Assembly: GCA_002351925.1 (NCBI GenBank)
Contig: DEHM01000012.1
Coordinates: 7,125 to 71,124 of the forward strand
Length of the DNA: 64,000 nucleotides
DNA from: Bacteroidales bacterium UBA2800
GTDB lineage: Bacteria; Bacteroidota; Bacteroidia; Bacteroidales; Paludibacteraceae
Direction of reading: 5' to 3'
Position numbers and translations under genes: made by a program. The notes below the pieces were generated by a model. That model did not search any database. It was not told the DNA's origin and worked only from the letters and a program-made list of their open reading frames with translations. This document shows positions 26,515-34,671 of this stretch, piece by piece; position 1 is the first letter of the stretch, and every line of letters begins with the position of its first letter.

Positions 26515-28275
26515 TTAACGGCTGAAATAGTTGTTGCGGATCAGCCGATCCGACAACGGAAACGCCTCTTCCTCTGTGATGGGGCGTTTTTGGTGCTCCG
26601 CGGGATTGCCTACCTCGTCCGGATCGGCCAGCAGGTTGATGCCGAAGCCGTGCCAGCGGTAGTGGTCGATACCCAGCAGCGACTGATACGTCGGGTATAT
26701 ATCCATCTGGTAGCAGTCCAGCGTATAGCGCGGGTTACCGCTTATCTTCGGCGAGTAGATCAGTAGCGGCAGACAGTCGTCCATCGGCGTCAGGTCGCTC
26801 AGCCAGCAGAAGCGGTCGTCGCCCGGTATGTCGTCGCGCCAGCGGTTGGCGTAACGCTGCATCTGCATGCGTTTCTCGCGGTGCAGGATGCGGTGGTCAC
26901 CCGTGATGACGATGGTGTATTGCTGCATCACCGGATCGTCTTCTATCTTGCTTACCAGGTAGCCCAGACCCTCGTCCAGCACGTTGAAACTGCGGATGAA
27001 GTTATACATCACCCAGGGCATCGACTTGGGCAGCTCCAGCTTGCTGTCTTTCTCGCTCAGGAACGGCGCGTGGGTCGACTGGGTGATCACCTGCAGGTAG
27101 CGCCGGCCTTCGTCCACCAGGCTGTCCAGCTTGCTGAACAGCACGGTGTCCACGTCGCTGTAGATGATAGTGCTGTCGTAGCCGTAGGCGGGCGACATAT
27201 GGGTCTGGTTCCATACGCAGGTGTCGTGCGGCAGCAGACAGATAGCGCTGTCCGGCGCCAGTTTCATGATGGCGGGATAGGTGTTCTTGTCGTAGTGCAG
27301 ACATGTGCCGCCTGCGTTGATGGGCAGCAGACCCGTGTTCACTATCATCTGGCCGTCGGCCGAAGGAGCACCCACTATCTGCGTGTGCACACGGTTGGCG
27401 TAGAAGCAGTGGTCGTTCTGCGTCAGGCGGTACAGGTTAGGCATTATCTCCGGCGTCAGCACCCAGTTCTCCAGACTCTCCAGCAGCACGATCAGCAGCG
27501 GCCCTTGCAGCGTAGCCGTGTCCTGCCCTTTGTCCAGACGCTGCATCACCGCGTAGTCGTGCGGCGTCAGCGGACGCTCAGGCTGGATGTCGTTGATCAT
27601 CAGGTAGTAGTCCGACGATATATACAGCGGCGAATAGAGCACACTGGTGTGCGCCACCGTCGTCGGGAAATGGGTGCCATAGACCGGCTCGCGGTGCTCA
27701 CGGATGATGGGCAGCGCGTCATAACGCACCGGGTGCTGCAGCACATAGATGGCCTCGCTGGTCCAGAAGAGCACCATGCCCGTCGCCAGCATCGCCAGCC
27801 ACGCTTTCCAGTTCCTTTTGCTCGTCGTCGTCACAAAATAGACGGTACAGAACAACGCCGTCAGACCGTAGAAACAGAGGTCTATCCACCATTCTATGTA
27901 TATCAGCACCGACCAGAAATAGCCGTGCAGGTTACCCGACATATTGAACGCCTCGGCGTCCAGCAGGATGTGGTTGTTGCGCATGTAGATGAGGTTGGCG
28001 ATAAACCATGTGTCGATGGCTACGCTCAGCACAATCAGCCAGCGCTTGTCGCGCATCAGGAACGCAAACGAGGCGAACAATATGGCCGCACCCAGTTTGC
28101 TCAGCCACATCGCCACCTGCATCCACGCCGTCGGCTTCAGCGCCAACTCGTGGAACGCAAAATGGTCGAACAGCAGTGTCTCGACGAATATCAGCAACGC
28201 GAACAGCCCGAAGACTACCCACCCTGCGCGGCTTCCCACCGCCATCCATTCCTTATATTTCGCTAACCACTTCAT
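26515..28275 (-). CDS. Membrane sulfatase-fold protein (LtaS/phosphoethanolamine-transferase-like)
   Basis: A 586-residue protein. About five N-terminal helices (residues 15-185) precede a soluble alkaline-phosphatase-superfamily domain with LLIVLLESLENW (about 258-269) as first metal-binding strand, GAPSADGQM as the likely nucleophile loop and TGDHRILHRE (about 460-470) as a late metal motif. A second such protein is encoded at 17971. It follows an EmrE-like protein and a GT4 glycosyltransferase in the same direction, so modification of a glycolipid headgroup is a reasonable guess. The substrate is unknown. Confidence 0.83.
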   Translation of the reverse strand: MKWLAKYKEWMAVGSRAGWVVFGLFALLIFVETLLFDHFAFHELALKPTAWMQVAMWLSKLGAAILFASFAFLMRDKRWLIVLSVAIDTWFIANLIYMRNNHILLDAEAFNMSGNLHGYFWSVLIYIEWWIDLCFYGLTALFCTVYFVTTTSKRNWKAWLAMLATGMVLFWTSEAIYVLQHPVRYDALPIIREHREPVYGTHFPTTVAHTSVLYSPLYISSDYYLMINDIQPERPLTPHDYAVMQRLDKGQDTATLQGPLLIVLLESLENWVLTPEIMPNLYRLTQNDHCFYANRVHTQIVGAPSADGQMIVNTGLLPINAGGTCLHYDKNTYPAIMKLAPDSAICLLPHDTCVWNQTHMSPAYGYDSTIIYSDVDTVLFSKLDSLVDEGRRYLQVITQSTHAPFLSEKDSKLELPKSMPWVMYNFIRSFNVLDEGLGYLVSKIEDDPVMQQYTIVITGDHRILHREKRMQMQRYANRWRDDIPGDDRFCWLSDLTPMDDCLPLLIYSPKISGNPRYTLDCYQMDIYPTYQSLLGIDHYRWHGFGINLLADPDEVGNPAEHQKRPITEEEAFPLSDRLIRNNYFSR

Positions 28276-28276
28276 C

Positions 28277-28339
28277 CGTAACCCGTAACCTGTAACCTGT
28301 AACCTGTAACCTGTAACCTGTAACCCGTAACCTGTAACC
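28277..28339. repeat. Heptamer array (YGTAACC, nine units)
   Basis: Nine uninterrupted 7-bp units, mostly TGTAACC with three CGTAACC, filling the gap between the EmrE-like gene and the start of the sulfatase-fold gene. The same heptamer fills the next gap at 28695-28750. Confidence 0.92.
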
Positions 28340-28340
28340 T

Positions 28341-28697
28341 CTAAACCTTAGCAATGCACACGCAGCCGATGATGATCAGCATCACGCCCAGCCACTGCAT
28401 GAATCCTACCTGCTCATGGAAGATCAGCCAGCCCGACAACATACCGAAGATAAATCCCAGACTGGTCAGCGGATACACCTGCGACAGCGGATACTTATGC
28501 AGCATCCAGAGCCAGAACAGGTTGGCGCCTATCATCAGCGCCACCGCCACCATCAGCCATAGGTTCAGTATCACGTGGTGCCAGATGAACGACCAGCTCC
28601 ACTGCCACTCCAGCCCCTCCATGGCCAGCTTGAGGGCCACCTGACTGAAGGCCAGCATAGCTGTCTGCAGCAGCATCAACAGTACCATTGTTATCAT
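28341..28697 (-). CDS. EmrE/ArnE-like four-helix membrane protein
   Basis: A 118-residue protein with four hydrophobic helices. It has the half-EamA pattern: an N-terminal QTAMLAFSQVALKLA, then LWMLHKYPLSQVYPLTSLGF and GWLIFHEQVGFMQWLGVMLI. Its size fits SMR exporters and ArnE-type flippase subunits, which act as dimers. It sits between a GT4 glycosyltransferase and a sulfatase-fold transferase, supporting a lipid-carrier flippase over a drug pump, though this is not decided by sequence. Heptamer arrays flank it on both sides. Confidence 0.8.
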   Translation of the reverse strand: MITMVLLMLLQTAMLAFSQVALKLAMEGLEWQWSWSFIWHHVILNLWLMVAVALMIGANLFWLWMLHKYPLSQVYPLTSLGFIFGMLSGWLIFHEQVGFMQWLGVMLIIIGCVCIAKV

Positions 28698-28750
28698 AAC
28701 TTCTAACCTATAACCTATAACCTGTAACCCGTAACCTGTAACCCATAACC
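28695..28750. repeat. Heptamer array (YRTAACC, about eight units)
   Basis: Eight consecutive 7-bp units (variants of CATAACT, TCTAACC, TATAACC, TGTAACC, CGTAACC and CATAACC), the same family as at 28277. They occupy the whole gap between the GT4 gene and the EmrE-like gene, overlapping the latter's start codon region and the former's stop. Confidence 0.9.
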
Positions 28751-29922
28751 TACTTCCCGTGCTTCAGCCGGTAAGTCTCCTGTATATCTCGGTAACGCAG
28801 TATCACCTCGTCTATCACGTTCTCCCATGAGCGTGAGATGGTCGACGACGCCTTGTCGCCCACTTTCTTCAGCATCTCCGGGTGCTCCATCAGCCAGGCG
28901 ATACGCTCGGCGTAGCGGTGGACGTTGTTGGGCGTGAGAAAACCGTTCACGTCGGCTGTCACCACCTCGGCGGCCGTCGCCTCTTGCAGCATCAGCGCCG
29001 GCGTATGCATCGCCGCCGCCTCACGCACCACCAGCGGCGCGTTGTCGTACAGCGAGGGGAACAGAAACAGGTCGGCCGCCGCGTCGATACGTTTCAGGCG
29101 CTCGCGGTCGTGTATGTTACCCAGCAGCGTCACCTTGTCTTGCAGTCCCAGCGCACTGATCGTCTGGCGTATCTCGCGCACCGCGTAGCCCGTGCCGACC
29201 ATGAAGAGGTGGAACGGACGCTCTTTTATCAGCGCCAGCGCATCCAGTATGAAGCCGATGTTCTTCTCCCATATGTGCTGACCTACGAAGAGCAACATCG
29301 TGTCCTCCGGCTCCAGACCCAGTTCCAGACGCATCTGCTTGCGCATCTGCTCTATCTTCTTCAGCGGCGTGTAGAAGTCGTTACCGTTCTCCACTACCTC
29401 CACGTGCCCCTTGTAGCCATACTCGCGCAGCGTCGGCTCTACCGCCGCCTGGGGTATCCATACCTCGTCGGCTTTCTCAAAAAATCGAACGATATGACGT
29501 ACCATCCAGTCGACCACGGCTTTGCTCTTCACGTTGTGCTCAAAGTCCTGACGATATTTGCTGTGGAACGTGGCTACCATCGGTATGCCCTGACGCTGCG
29601 ACGCCGAATAAGCCAGGTCGCCCGTCGTGAACGGACAGTGCGCGTGCACGATCTCAAAATCCATCTTATACCAGTTGCGCAGGAACGCCGGATCCAGATA
29701 CGGCAAGCCGTAGCGGTAAGGCGCACGGAACGGAATCGGTATCGACAGATAGCGGTTGATGGGATACGGCGCCGCTTCTATCACCTCTTTCGCCTTCGGC
29801 GCATACGGCGTTATCACGCGCACAGCGTGACCCTTGGCATGCAACCAGTAGGCGTAGTTCTGCGCCGTCAACGCAACGCCGTCCAGTATCGGCGGAAAAT
29901 TATCGTTGAATATACCTATCAT
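28750..29922 (-). CDS. GT4 family glycosyltransferase
   Basis: A 390-residue GT-B protein starting MIGIFNDNFPPILDGVA (ATG at 29922). A longer frame from 29988 is rejected because it would start upstream of the promoter box at 29958-29965. The N-domain contains EIVHAHCPFTTGDLA and the C-domain contains LLFVGQHIWEKN, DLFLFPSLYDNAPLVVREA and the GT4 Glu-containing motif. It resembles diacylglycerol and mannosyl transferases of the GT4 family. It is the first gene of an operon with an EmrE-like protein and a sulfatase-fold transferase; glycolipid synthesis is the most coherent reading. Confidence 0.88.
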   Translation of the reverse strand: MIGIFNDNFPPILDGVALTAQNYAYWLHAKGHAVRVITPYAPKAKEVIEAAPYPINRYLSIPIPFRAPYRYGLPYLDPAFLRNWYKMDFEIVHAHCPFTTGDLAYSASQRQGIPMVATFHSKYRQDFEHNVKSKAVVDWMVRHIVRFFEKADEVWIPQAAVEPTLREYGYKGHVEVVENGNDFYTPLKKIEQMRKQMRLELGLEPEDTMLLFVGQHIWEKNIGFILDALALIKERPFHLFMVGTGYAVREIRQTISALGLQDKVTLLGNIHDRERLKRIDAAADLFLFPSLYDNAPLVVREAAAMHTPALMLQEATAAEVVTADVNGFLTPNNVHRYAERIAWLMEHPEMLKKVGDKASSTISRSWENVIDEVILRYRDIQETYRLKHGK

Positions 29923-29957
29923 TGCTTCTCTTTCGGTTCTCAAAACCTTTGCGGCTG

Positions 29958-29988
29958 CAAAGGTACTGCTTTTTTTTGATATATGCAA
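29958..29988 (-). promoter_or_regulatory. Promoter of the GT4 operon
   Basis: TTG (29986-29988) followed by CATATATCA in a 20-base spacer, then TACCTTTG (29958-29965) on the minus strand, 36 bases before the ATG. Confidence 0.82.
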
Positions 29989-30014
29989 ATAAATGCAAAA
30001 AAATATGTAAACAC

Positions 30015-30045
30015 TTGCGTAATTGAAAAAAAAGTATTATCTTTG
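30015..30045 (+). promoter_or_regulatory. Promoter of the small DNA-binding-like gene
   Basis: TTG (30015-30017), then CGTAATTGA in a 20-base spacer, then TATCTTTG (30038-30045), about 78 bases before the ATG at 30123. It is divergent from the promoter at 29958. Confidence 0.82.
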
Positions 30046-30122
30046 CACCGGATTTGAGAAAATCCGAAGAAAAAGCGTTAATTCACATTCATAAACCACA
30101 TAAAAAAACACTTAGTACTATT

Positions 30123-30365
30123 ATGGTGCGTACAACTTTCAATCGCCTTCGCAGCGTAAAAGACAGTCTGCCTCACGGCAGCATGGATGCAATCGCAGCC
30201 GAACTGAACATTTCCGGAGATGAAGTAAGAGCTTTCTTCAATGGTCAAGGCACCGCCGATTACCATATCGAGCCGGGTCTGGAAGGCGGTATCGTTGAGT
30301 TTAGCAACAGCCGTATACTGGAGGTTGCTTTGCGCCGCGCATGGGAGGCTCAGAACGCCCTCTAA
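30123..30365 (+). CDS. Small HTH-like conserved protein
   Basis: An 80-residue protein starting MVRTTFNRLRSVKDSL. An ATG at 30054 in the same frame would add 23 Lys/His-rich residues without family character. The stretch SMDAIAAELNISGDEVRAFFNG looks like a helix-turn-helix, followed by a short acidic strand region. I do not recognise the family; DNA or RNA binding is inference. The next gene, for a beta-barrel, starts 12 bases downstream. Confidence 0.7.
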   Translation: MVRTTFNRLRSVKDSLPHGSMDAIAAELNISGDEVRAFFNGQGTADYHIEPGLEGGIVEFSNSRILEVALRRAWEAQNAL

Positions 30366-30377
30366 CGCATAGGCACA

Positions 30378-31292
30378 GTGAACACACAACGACACAAACT
30401 ACGGGTAGTAGCTCTGACGCTGATAGTCGGAGCCCTACCTTTTTTAGTTTGCGCGAGCGCGCAGACGAGCGAGCCTACGCCCGCGTACACGCAGCAGACA
30501 GCGAAGAAAGATACGCTGAGCGCGAAAGAGAAATGGCTGGACGACTACTCGAAGCCCGTAGGCCTGACCTACGGCGCGCAGGTGTCGCTCAACACAACCT
30601 ATCTCTGGCGCGGACTGTGTGTAGGCGCGCTGAACATACAACCGTCGGCCAACATAGGCTACGGCGGTGCGTATATCGACATCTGGGGAAACATAGGCGC
30701 TACCGACTGGGCGCTCAGGAAGTTCCAACCGGAGGTGGACATCACCCTGGGCTTCAACCGCTGGGGACTGGACGTACACGTGCTCTATATCCACAACTTC
30801 AACACCGGCTTCTTCGACTTCAAGAACCACGTAGGCGACGAGGGCGGTAACGGGCTGGAAGTGGCGCTGCGCTACACCGTGAGCAGCAAGCTACCGCTCA
30901 GCTTCTTCTGGGGCACCCGTGTCTCGGCGCGCGACGGCTATATCAACGACGCGGGCGACACGGTACGCGCCTACTCCAGTTATGCAGAGCTGAGCTACAC
31001 CCATCGGTTCCGCTACGGACTGAGCCTGTATGGCGCGGTGGGCATCACGCCGTGGAAGAGTTTCTACACAAGCTACGAGCGCAACTTTGCCGTGCAAAAC
31101 GTGGAGGTACGACTGATATACGACTGGTCGCTGCGCAAACATCTGGGCCTGAGGCTGATGAGTGCGCTGAGCATCAACCCCTCGGGGCTGGCCGCCAACG
31201 GCGAGAGTGCGTCGTGGCATCTGCGCGACACGAAACTATTCAACCAGCAGTGTATCAACACCAACGTGTCACTGTGTCTCTACCTGAAATAA
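30378..31292 (+). CDS. Outer-membrane beta-barrel protein (TorF-like), copy 1
   Basis: A 304-residue protein with a GTG start and a signal peptide ending VCASAQ. A low-complexity linker precedes a beta-barrel with NTTYLWRGLCVG, characteristic of the putative porin group whose first strand contains YxWRG. It then has YIDIWGNIGATDW, ITPWKSFYTSYE and a terminal LCLYLK. It is paralogous to the next gene, aligning over most of its length. Function as a porin is by family analogy. Confidence 0.72.
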   Translation: MNTQRHKLRVVALTLIVGALPFLVCASAQTSEPTPAYTQQTAKKDTLSAKEKWLDDYSKPVGLTYGAQVSLNTTYLWRGLCVGALNIQPSANIGYGGAYIDIWGNIGATDWALRKFQPEVDITLGFNRWGLDVHVLYIHNFNTGFFDFKNHVGDEGGNGLEVALRYTVSSKLPLSFFWGTRVSARDGYINDAGDTVRAYSSYAELSYTHRFRYGLSLYGAVGITPWKSFYTSYERNFAVQNVEVRLIYDWSLRKHLGLRLMSALSINPSGLAANGESASWHLRDTKLFNQQCINTNVSLCLYLK

Positions 31293-31331
31293 AAACCAAC
31301 CATTCAATAACAAACAAAACTCTTTAAGGTA

Positions 31332-32198
31332 ATGAAAAAACTGTTTACTCTCTTTGCTGCCATGATGATGGCGGTAGTGGTACTGGCCGAAGAAAGCGAG
31401 AAGGCCAAGTTCACGTACGAAGCCGGCGCTGAGGTTGTCAGCTCGTATATCTGGCGTGGTCTGTACGAAGGCGGTCTGAGTTTCCAACCGACAGCCAGCG
31501 TAGGCTTTGACTCGAAGAGCGACAAGGTGCGTTTCCGCGTAGGTGCGTGGGGTAACATAGGTGCTTCCGACTGGAAGTTCCGCAGTGGTCTGCCCAACCC
31601 CGACGAGAACGACATGAACCCCAACACCTATTTTGTGCCGGAACTCGACATCATGGCCAGCCTGCAACTCTGGGGCCTGGTGCTCGGCGCTACCCACTAT
31701 TACTACTTCGGCGGCACCCCGTTCTTCTCGGGCCTGAACGACGAAGGCGGTAGCCAGACGGAGATCCAGGTAGGTCTGCGCTTCGGCGAATTCTGCAAAG
31801 CCAGCGGTCTGTACTTCAACTGGTATATGATGGTGGCCGGTAACGACGTGAACCCCAACACGGGCAAGCGCGCCTTCTCCAGCTATATCGAGTTTGGCTA
31901 CGACGCCGAGTTTGAGCACGACATCACCCTGGGCATCTGCGTAGGCTTCACCCCGTGGCGCAGCCTCTACACCGACTACGAGGGCACGATAGCTGTCAAC
32001 AATATCTCGCTGCGTTTCGGCAAGACATGGAACATCGACGAGATCGTGGACATCGAGCTCTTTGCGCTGGGTAGCATGAACACCTACGGCATCAACAGCA
32101 GCAACTGCTTCCGCTGGGAGGCCGGTGACTACAAACTCGACCACACCCACCTGGGTCAGCACCTGAACGGCTGCATCGGCCTCGGTTTCTGGTTCTAA
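31332..32198 (+). CDS. Outer-membrane beta-barrel protein (TorF-like), copy 2
   Basis: A 288-residue protein. The signal peptide ends VVVLAEE. It has SSYIWRGLYEGGLSFQP, WGNIGASDWKF, DEGGSQTEIQVGLRFGE and FTPWRSLYTDYEG, each matching a counterpart in the preceding gene, and ends GLGFWF with a terminal aromatic residue. The tandem pair probably arose by duplication and then diverged. ApbE follows 18 bases later. Confidence 0.75.
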   Translation: MKKLFTLFAAMMMAVVVLAEESEKAKFTYEAGAEVVSSYIWRGLYEGGLSFQPTASVGFDSKSDKVRFRVGAWGNIGASDWKFRSGLPNPDENDMNPNTYFVPELDIMASLQLWGLVLGATHYYYFGGTPFFSGLNDEGGSQTEIQVGLRFGEFCKASGLYFNWYMMVAGNDVNPNTGKRAFSSYIEFGYDAEFEHDITLGICVGFTPWRSLYTDYEGTIAVNNISLRFGKTWNIDEIVDIELFALGSMNTYGINSSNCFRWEAGDYKLDHTHLGQHLNGCIGLGFWF

Positions 32199-32216
32199 CA
32201 CAGCGAGACAGCGCGG

Positions 32217-33239
32217 ATGACAGCACGTCAACGAACGATAAGTGCCCTGCTGGGCGCAGCCATATGTGCGGCATTGATTTGGGGGCTGGACGACGCCCCC
32301 AAATCGTCGTACCGCCATGCGCAGGGAAAGGTGTTCGGCACGTACTACAACATCCGCTACGAAGCCACAGCCGACCTGGACGAGCAGCTGCAGACGGCGT
32401 TCCGCGACTTCGACAACAGCCTGAGTCTCTTCAATCCCCATTCTACCCTCTCGGCTATCAACGCCAACCGCGACACGCTGACCGACAGCGCCTTCGAGAC
32501 GATGTGGGCAGAGGCGGAGCGCGTGTACCGGCTCTCCGACGGGGCATTTGACATCACCGTCGCGCCGCTGGTCAACCTCTGGGGATTTGGGACGAAGAAG
32601 CCTACCTCCGACCCCTCCCTAAAGGGAAGGGAGGTTGATTCGCTTCGGCCATTCATTGGTTTTGATAAAGTAAGGCTGGCGGACCACCGCGTCATCAAAT
32701 CCGACCCGCGGGTGCAGATCGACGGCGGCGCCGTAGCCAAAGGGCAGGCCTGCGACATGATAGCCGGCGTGCTGCGCGAGAACGGCTGCACCAACTACCT
32801 GGTGGACATAGGCGGCGAGATAGTAGCCCGGGGCAAGAACGACAAAGGGCAGCCATGGCACATAGGTATCACCAAGCCTAACCTCAATAACGAAGGCGCG
32901 CAAGACGAGCTGCAAGAGATACTGGCCGTGAGCGACATCTGTATGGCTACCAGCGGTAACTACCGCAACTATTACTACGACGGCAACGAGCGCCGCAGTC
33001 ACACCATCGACCCGCGCACGGGCTACCCGGTGCAGCACGCGCTACTGAGCGCTACCGTCGTGAGCAGCACCTGTATGCGTGCCGACGCACTGGCCACCGC
33101 CTGTATGGTGGTAGGCGAGACAGCCGCGCTTGACATCATCGCCCGCGCCGCCGACGCACAGTGCTACCTGATAGTAGCCCAAGACGACAGCCTCTGCGTC
33201 CGTACCTCTCCGGGATGGGACGCGCTCTTCCAACACTAA
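32217..33239 (+). CDS. apbE: FAD:protein FMN transferase (ApbE family)
   Basis: A 340-residue ApbE. An N-terminal hydrophobic anchor (ISALLGAAICAALIW) precedes VFGTYYNIRYEA, the FAD-binding GGAVAKGQACDM and NYLVDIGGEIVARG, and the C-terminal HTIDPRTGYPV. ApbE attaches FMN to Thr of extracytoplasmic flavoproteins such as Nqr/Rnf subunits. No such partner is encoded nearby. An imperfect palindrome at 32604-32635 adds TSDPSLKGRE to an otherwise conserved region. Confidence 0.93.
   Translation: MTARQRTISALLGAAICAALIWGLDDAPKSSYRHAQGKVFGTYYNIRYEATADLDEQLQTAFRDFDNSLSLFNPHSTLSAINANRDTLTDSAFETMWAEAERVYRLSDGAFDITVAPLVNLWGFGTKKPTSDPSLKGREVDSLRPFIGFDKVRLADHRVIKSDPRVQIDGGAVAKGQACDMIAGVLRENGCTNYLVDIGGEIVARGKNDKGQPWHIGITKPNLNNEGAQDELQEILAVSDICMATSGNYRNYYYDGNERRSHTIDPRTGYPVQHALLSATVVSSTCMRADALATACMVVGETAALDIIARAADAQCYLIVAQDDSLCVRTSPGWDALFQH
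32604..32635. repeat. Imperfect palindrome within apbE
   Basis: CCTCCCT and AGGGAAGGGAGG arms around AA form a REP-like palindrome inside the coding sequence, kept in frame. Confidence 0.55.
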
Positions 33240-33249
33240 ACAAGCCACT

Positions 33250-33651
33250 ATGACTCCCTACACACATATCGTCCGTTACTACGAGTGCGACCGGATGGGT
33301 ATCACCCACCACTCCAACTACGTCCGCTTCATGGAAGAGGCGCGTATCGACTGGATGGACCAACTCGGCTACGGATTCGAACGCATGGAGGCCGAGGGTA
33401 TCGTCTCGCCCGTGATGGCCATCGACCTGCAGTTCAAACAACCTACTACCTTCAAGGACGCTATCCGCATAGAGGTCAGCATCCGCGAGATGTCGGCGCT
33501 CAAGATATCGTTCGCCTACACGATGAGCGTGGGCGATGCCGTCGTATGCACCGCTTCTTCTACCCATTGTTTCTTAGAGAACAACCGCCCTGTGGCGATA
33601 GAAAAACGTTTCCCCGAGCTCTACCAGGCTATCTGCGCCCTCCGAGGATGA
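33250..33651 (+). CDS. Acyl-CoA thioesterase (4HBT, YbgC-like)
   Basis: A 133-residue single hot-dog domain with the YbgC-type active-site region YECDRMGITHHSNYVRFMEEAR; Asp of CDRMG is the expected catalytic residue. It hydrolyses short or medium acyl-CoA thioesters in the cytoplasm; the physiological substrate is unknown. It is the last gene of the run starting at 30123. Its 3' end overlaps the end of the convergent FecCD permease gene by 23 bases. Confidence 0.9.
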   Translation: MTPYTHIVRYYECDRMGITHHSNYVRFMEEARIDWMDQLGYGFERMEAEGIVSPVMAIDLQFKQPTTFKDAIRIEVSIREMSALKISFAYTMSVGDAVVCTASSTHCFLENNRPVAIEKRFPELYQAICALRG

Positions 33652-34582
33652 TCCAGATGATCACCGGTGCGCCGAACAACGCACTGACGGTGGAGATAGG
33701 CAGCGGATAGGTAAACAGCGAGCAGAGCACGTCGCACACCAGCAACAAGCATGCACCCAGCCAGGCCGAGGCCGGCAGTGTGATACGATGGTTCGACGAG
33801 CGGAAGAGTCCGCGCGCCAGATGGGGCACAGCTACGCCGATAAACGCTATAGGCCCGCAGAAAGCCGTCACGCCGCCCGCCAGCAGACCGGTGGCCAGCA
33901 CGATGAGCAGCCGCGTGCGCCGCACGTTGATACCCAGTCCACGGGCGTAGTCTTCGCCCAGCATCAGTCCGTTGAGGGGCTTCAGCACACACAGCACTAC
34001 CGCCATACCCAGCAGCCATACCGGCAGCAGGATAGACATATCGCTCCAGTTGACACTGCTGAGCGAACCCAGCGTCCAGACGATAAAGAGCTTGAGGGCA
34101 TCGGGGTTGGCGAAGTTCTGCAGCAGACTGACCAGCGCACCGGCGATACTGCCGAACATCATACCCACTATCAGCAGGCTGACATTGCTCGTCACGCGCC
34201 GGCTCACCGCCAGCACCAGCAGCAACACCAGCGTCGCGCCGATACAGGCAGCCACAGGCAGGAACACCGTCACCGCCACGCTGCACATCGTCAGCATAGC
34301 TACGCCCAGACTCGCGCCGGACGACACGCCCAGCGTATACGGACCTGCCAGCGGATTGCGGAAGAGCGTCTGCATCATCAGTCCGGCTACCGACAAGGCC
34401 GCACCGGCCAGCACCGCCGTGATGGCTTTGGGCAGACGGATAGCACGCAGGATCTGCTCCTCCATAGGTGACAAGCCATCACCAAAAGGCCACAGCCACA
34501 GGCTGCCGCTACAGATGTCCAGACCGAAAAAAAGGACGGTCAACAGGCCCAAAACCACAAAAAGAGACAGATTTCTACTCAT
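33629..34582 (-). CDS. FecCD/BtuC-type ABC transporter permease
   Basis: A 317-residue inner-membrane protein starting MSRNLSLFVVLG (ATG at 34582). It has about nine hydrophobic helices and the FecCD signatures RAIRLPKAITAVLAGAALS, MQTLFRNPLAGPYTLGVSSGA and FCGPIAFIGVAVPHLAR. It should import ferric siderophore, haem or cobalamin with an ATPase and a binding protein, but neither is adjacent. The longer frame from 34621 is rejected because it overlaps the promoter. Confidence 0.9.
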   Translation of the reverse strand: MSRNLSLFVVLGLLTVLFFGLDICSGSLWLWPFGDGLSPMEEQILRAIRLPKAITAVLAGAALSVAGLMMQTLFRNPLAGPYTLGVSSGASLGVAMLTMCSVAVTVFLPVAACIGATLVLLLVLAVSRRVTSNVSLLIVGMMFGSIAGALVSLLQNFANPDALKLFIVWTLGSLSSVNWSDMSILLPVWLLGMAVVLCVLKPLNGLMLGEDYARGLGINVRRTRLLIVLATGLLAGGVTAFCGPIAFIGVAVPHLARGLFRSSNHRITLPASAWLGACLLLVCDVLCSLFTYPLPISTVSALFGAPVIIWIILGGRR

Positions 34583-34590
34583 TTCCGCTG

Positions 34591-34621
34591 CAAAATTACT
34601 AAAAACTTTGCATATATGCAA
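34591..34621 (-). promoter_or_regulatory. Promoter of the FecCD permease gene
   Basis: TTG (34619-34621), 20 bases, TAATTTTG (34591-34598) on the minus strand. The box ends nine bases from the ATG at 34582, so the leader is close to zero. Its -33 half overlaps that of the divergent panB promoter. Confidence 0.8.
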
Positions 34622-34638
34622 AAAAAGCAGTAATTTTG
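34608..34638 (+). promoter_or_regulatory. Promoter of panB
   Basis: TTG (34608-34610), 20 bases, TAATTTTG (34631-34638), about 34 bases before the ATG at 34672. It shares the palindrome TTTGCATATATGCAAA (34607-34622) with the divergent promoter. Confidence 0.82.
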
Positions 34639-34671
34639 TGCCCGATTTGTCTAAAAAACGTTAAGAGACTT

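Noticed and set aside
28277..28750. Heptamer arrays as a CRISPR locus
   Set aside because: Units are 7 bp with no unique spacers and no cas genes nearby.
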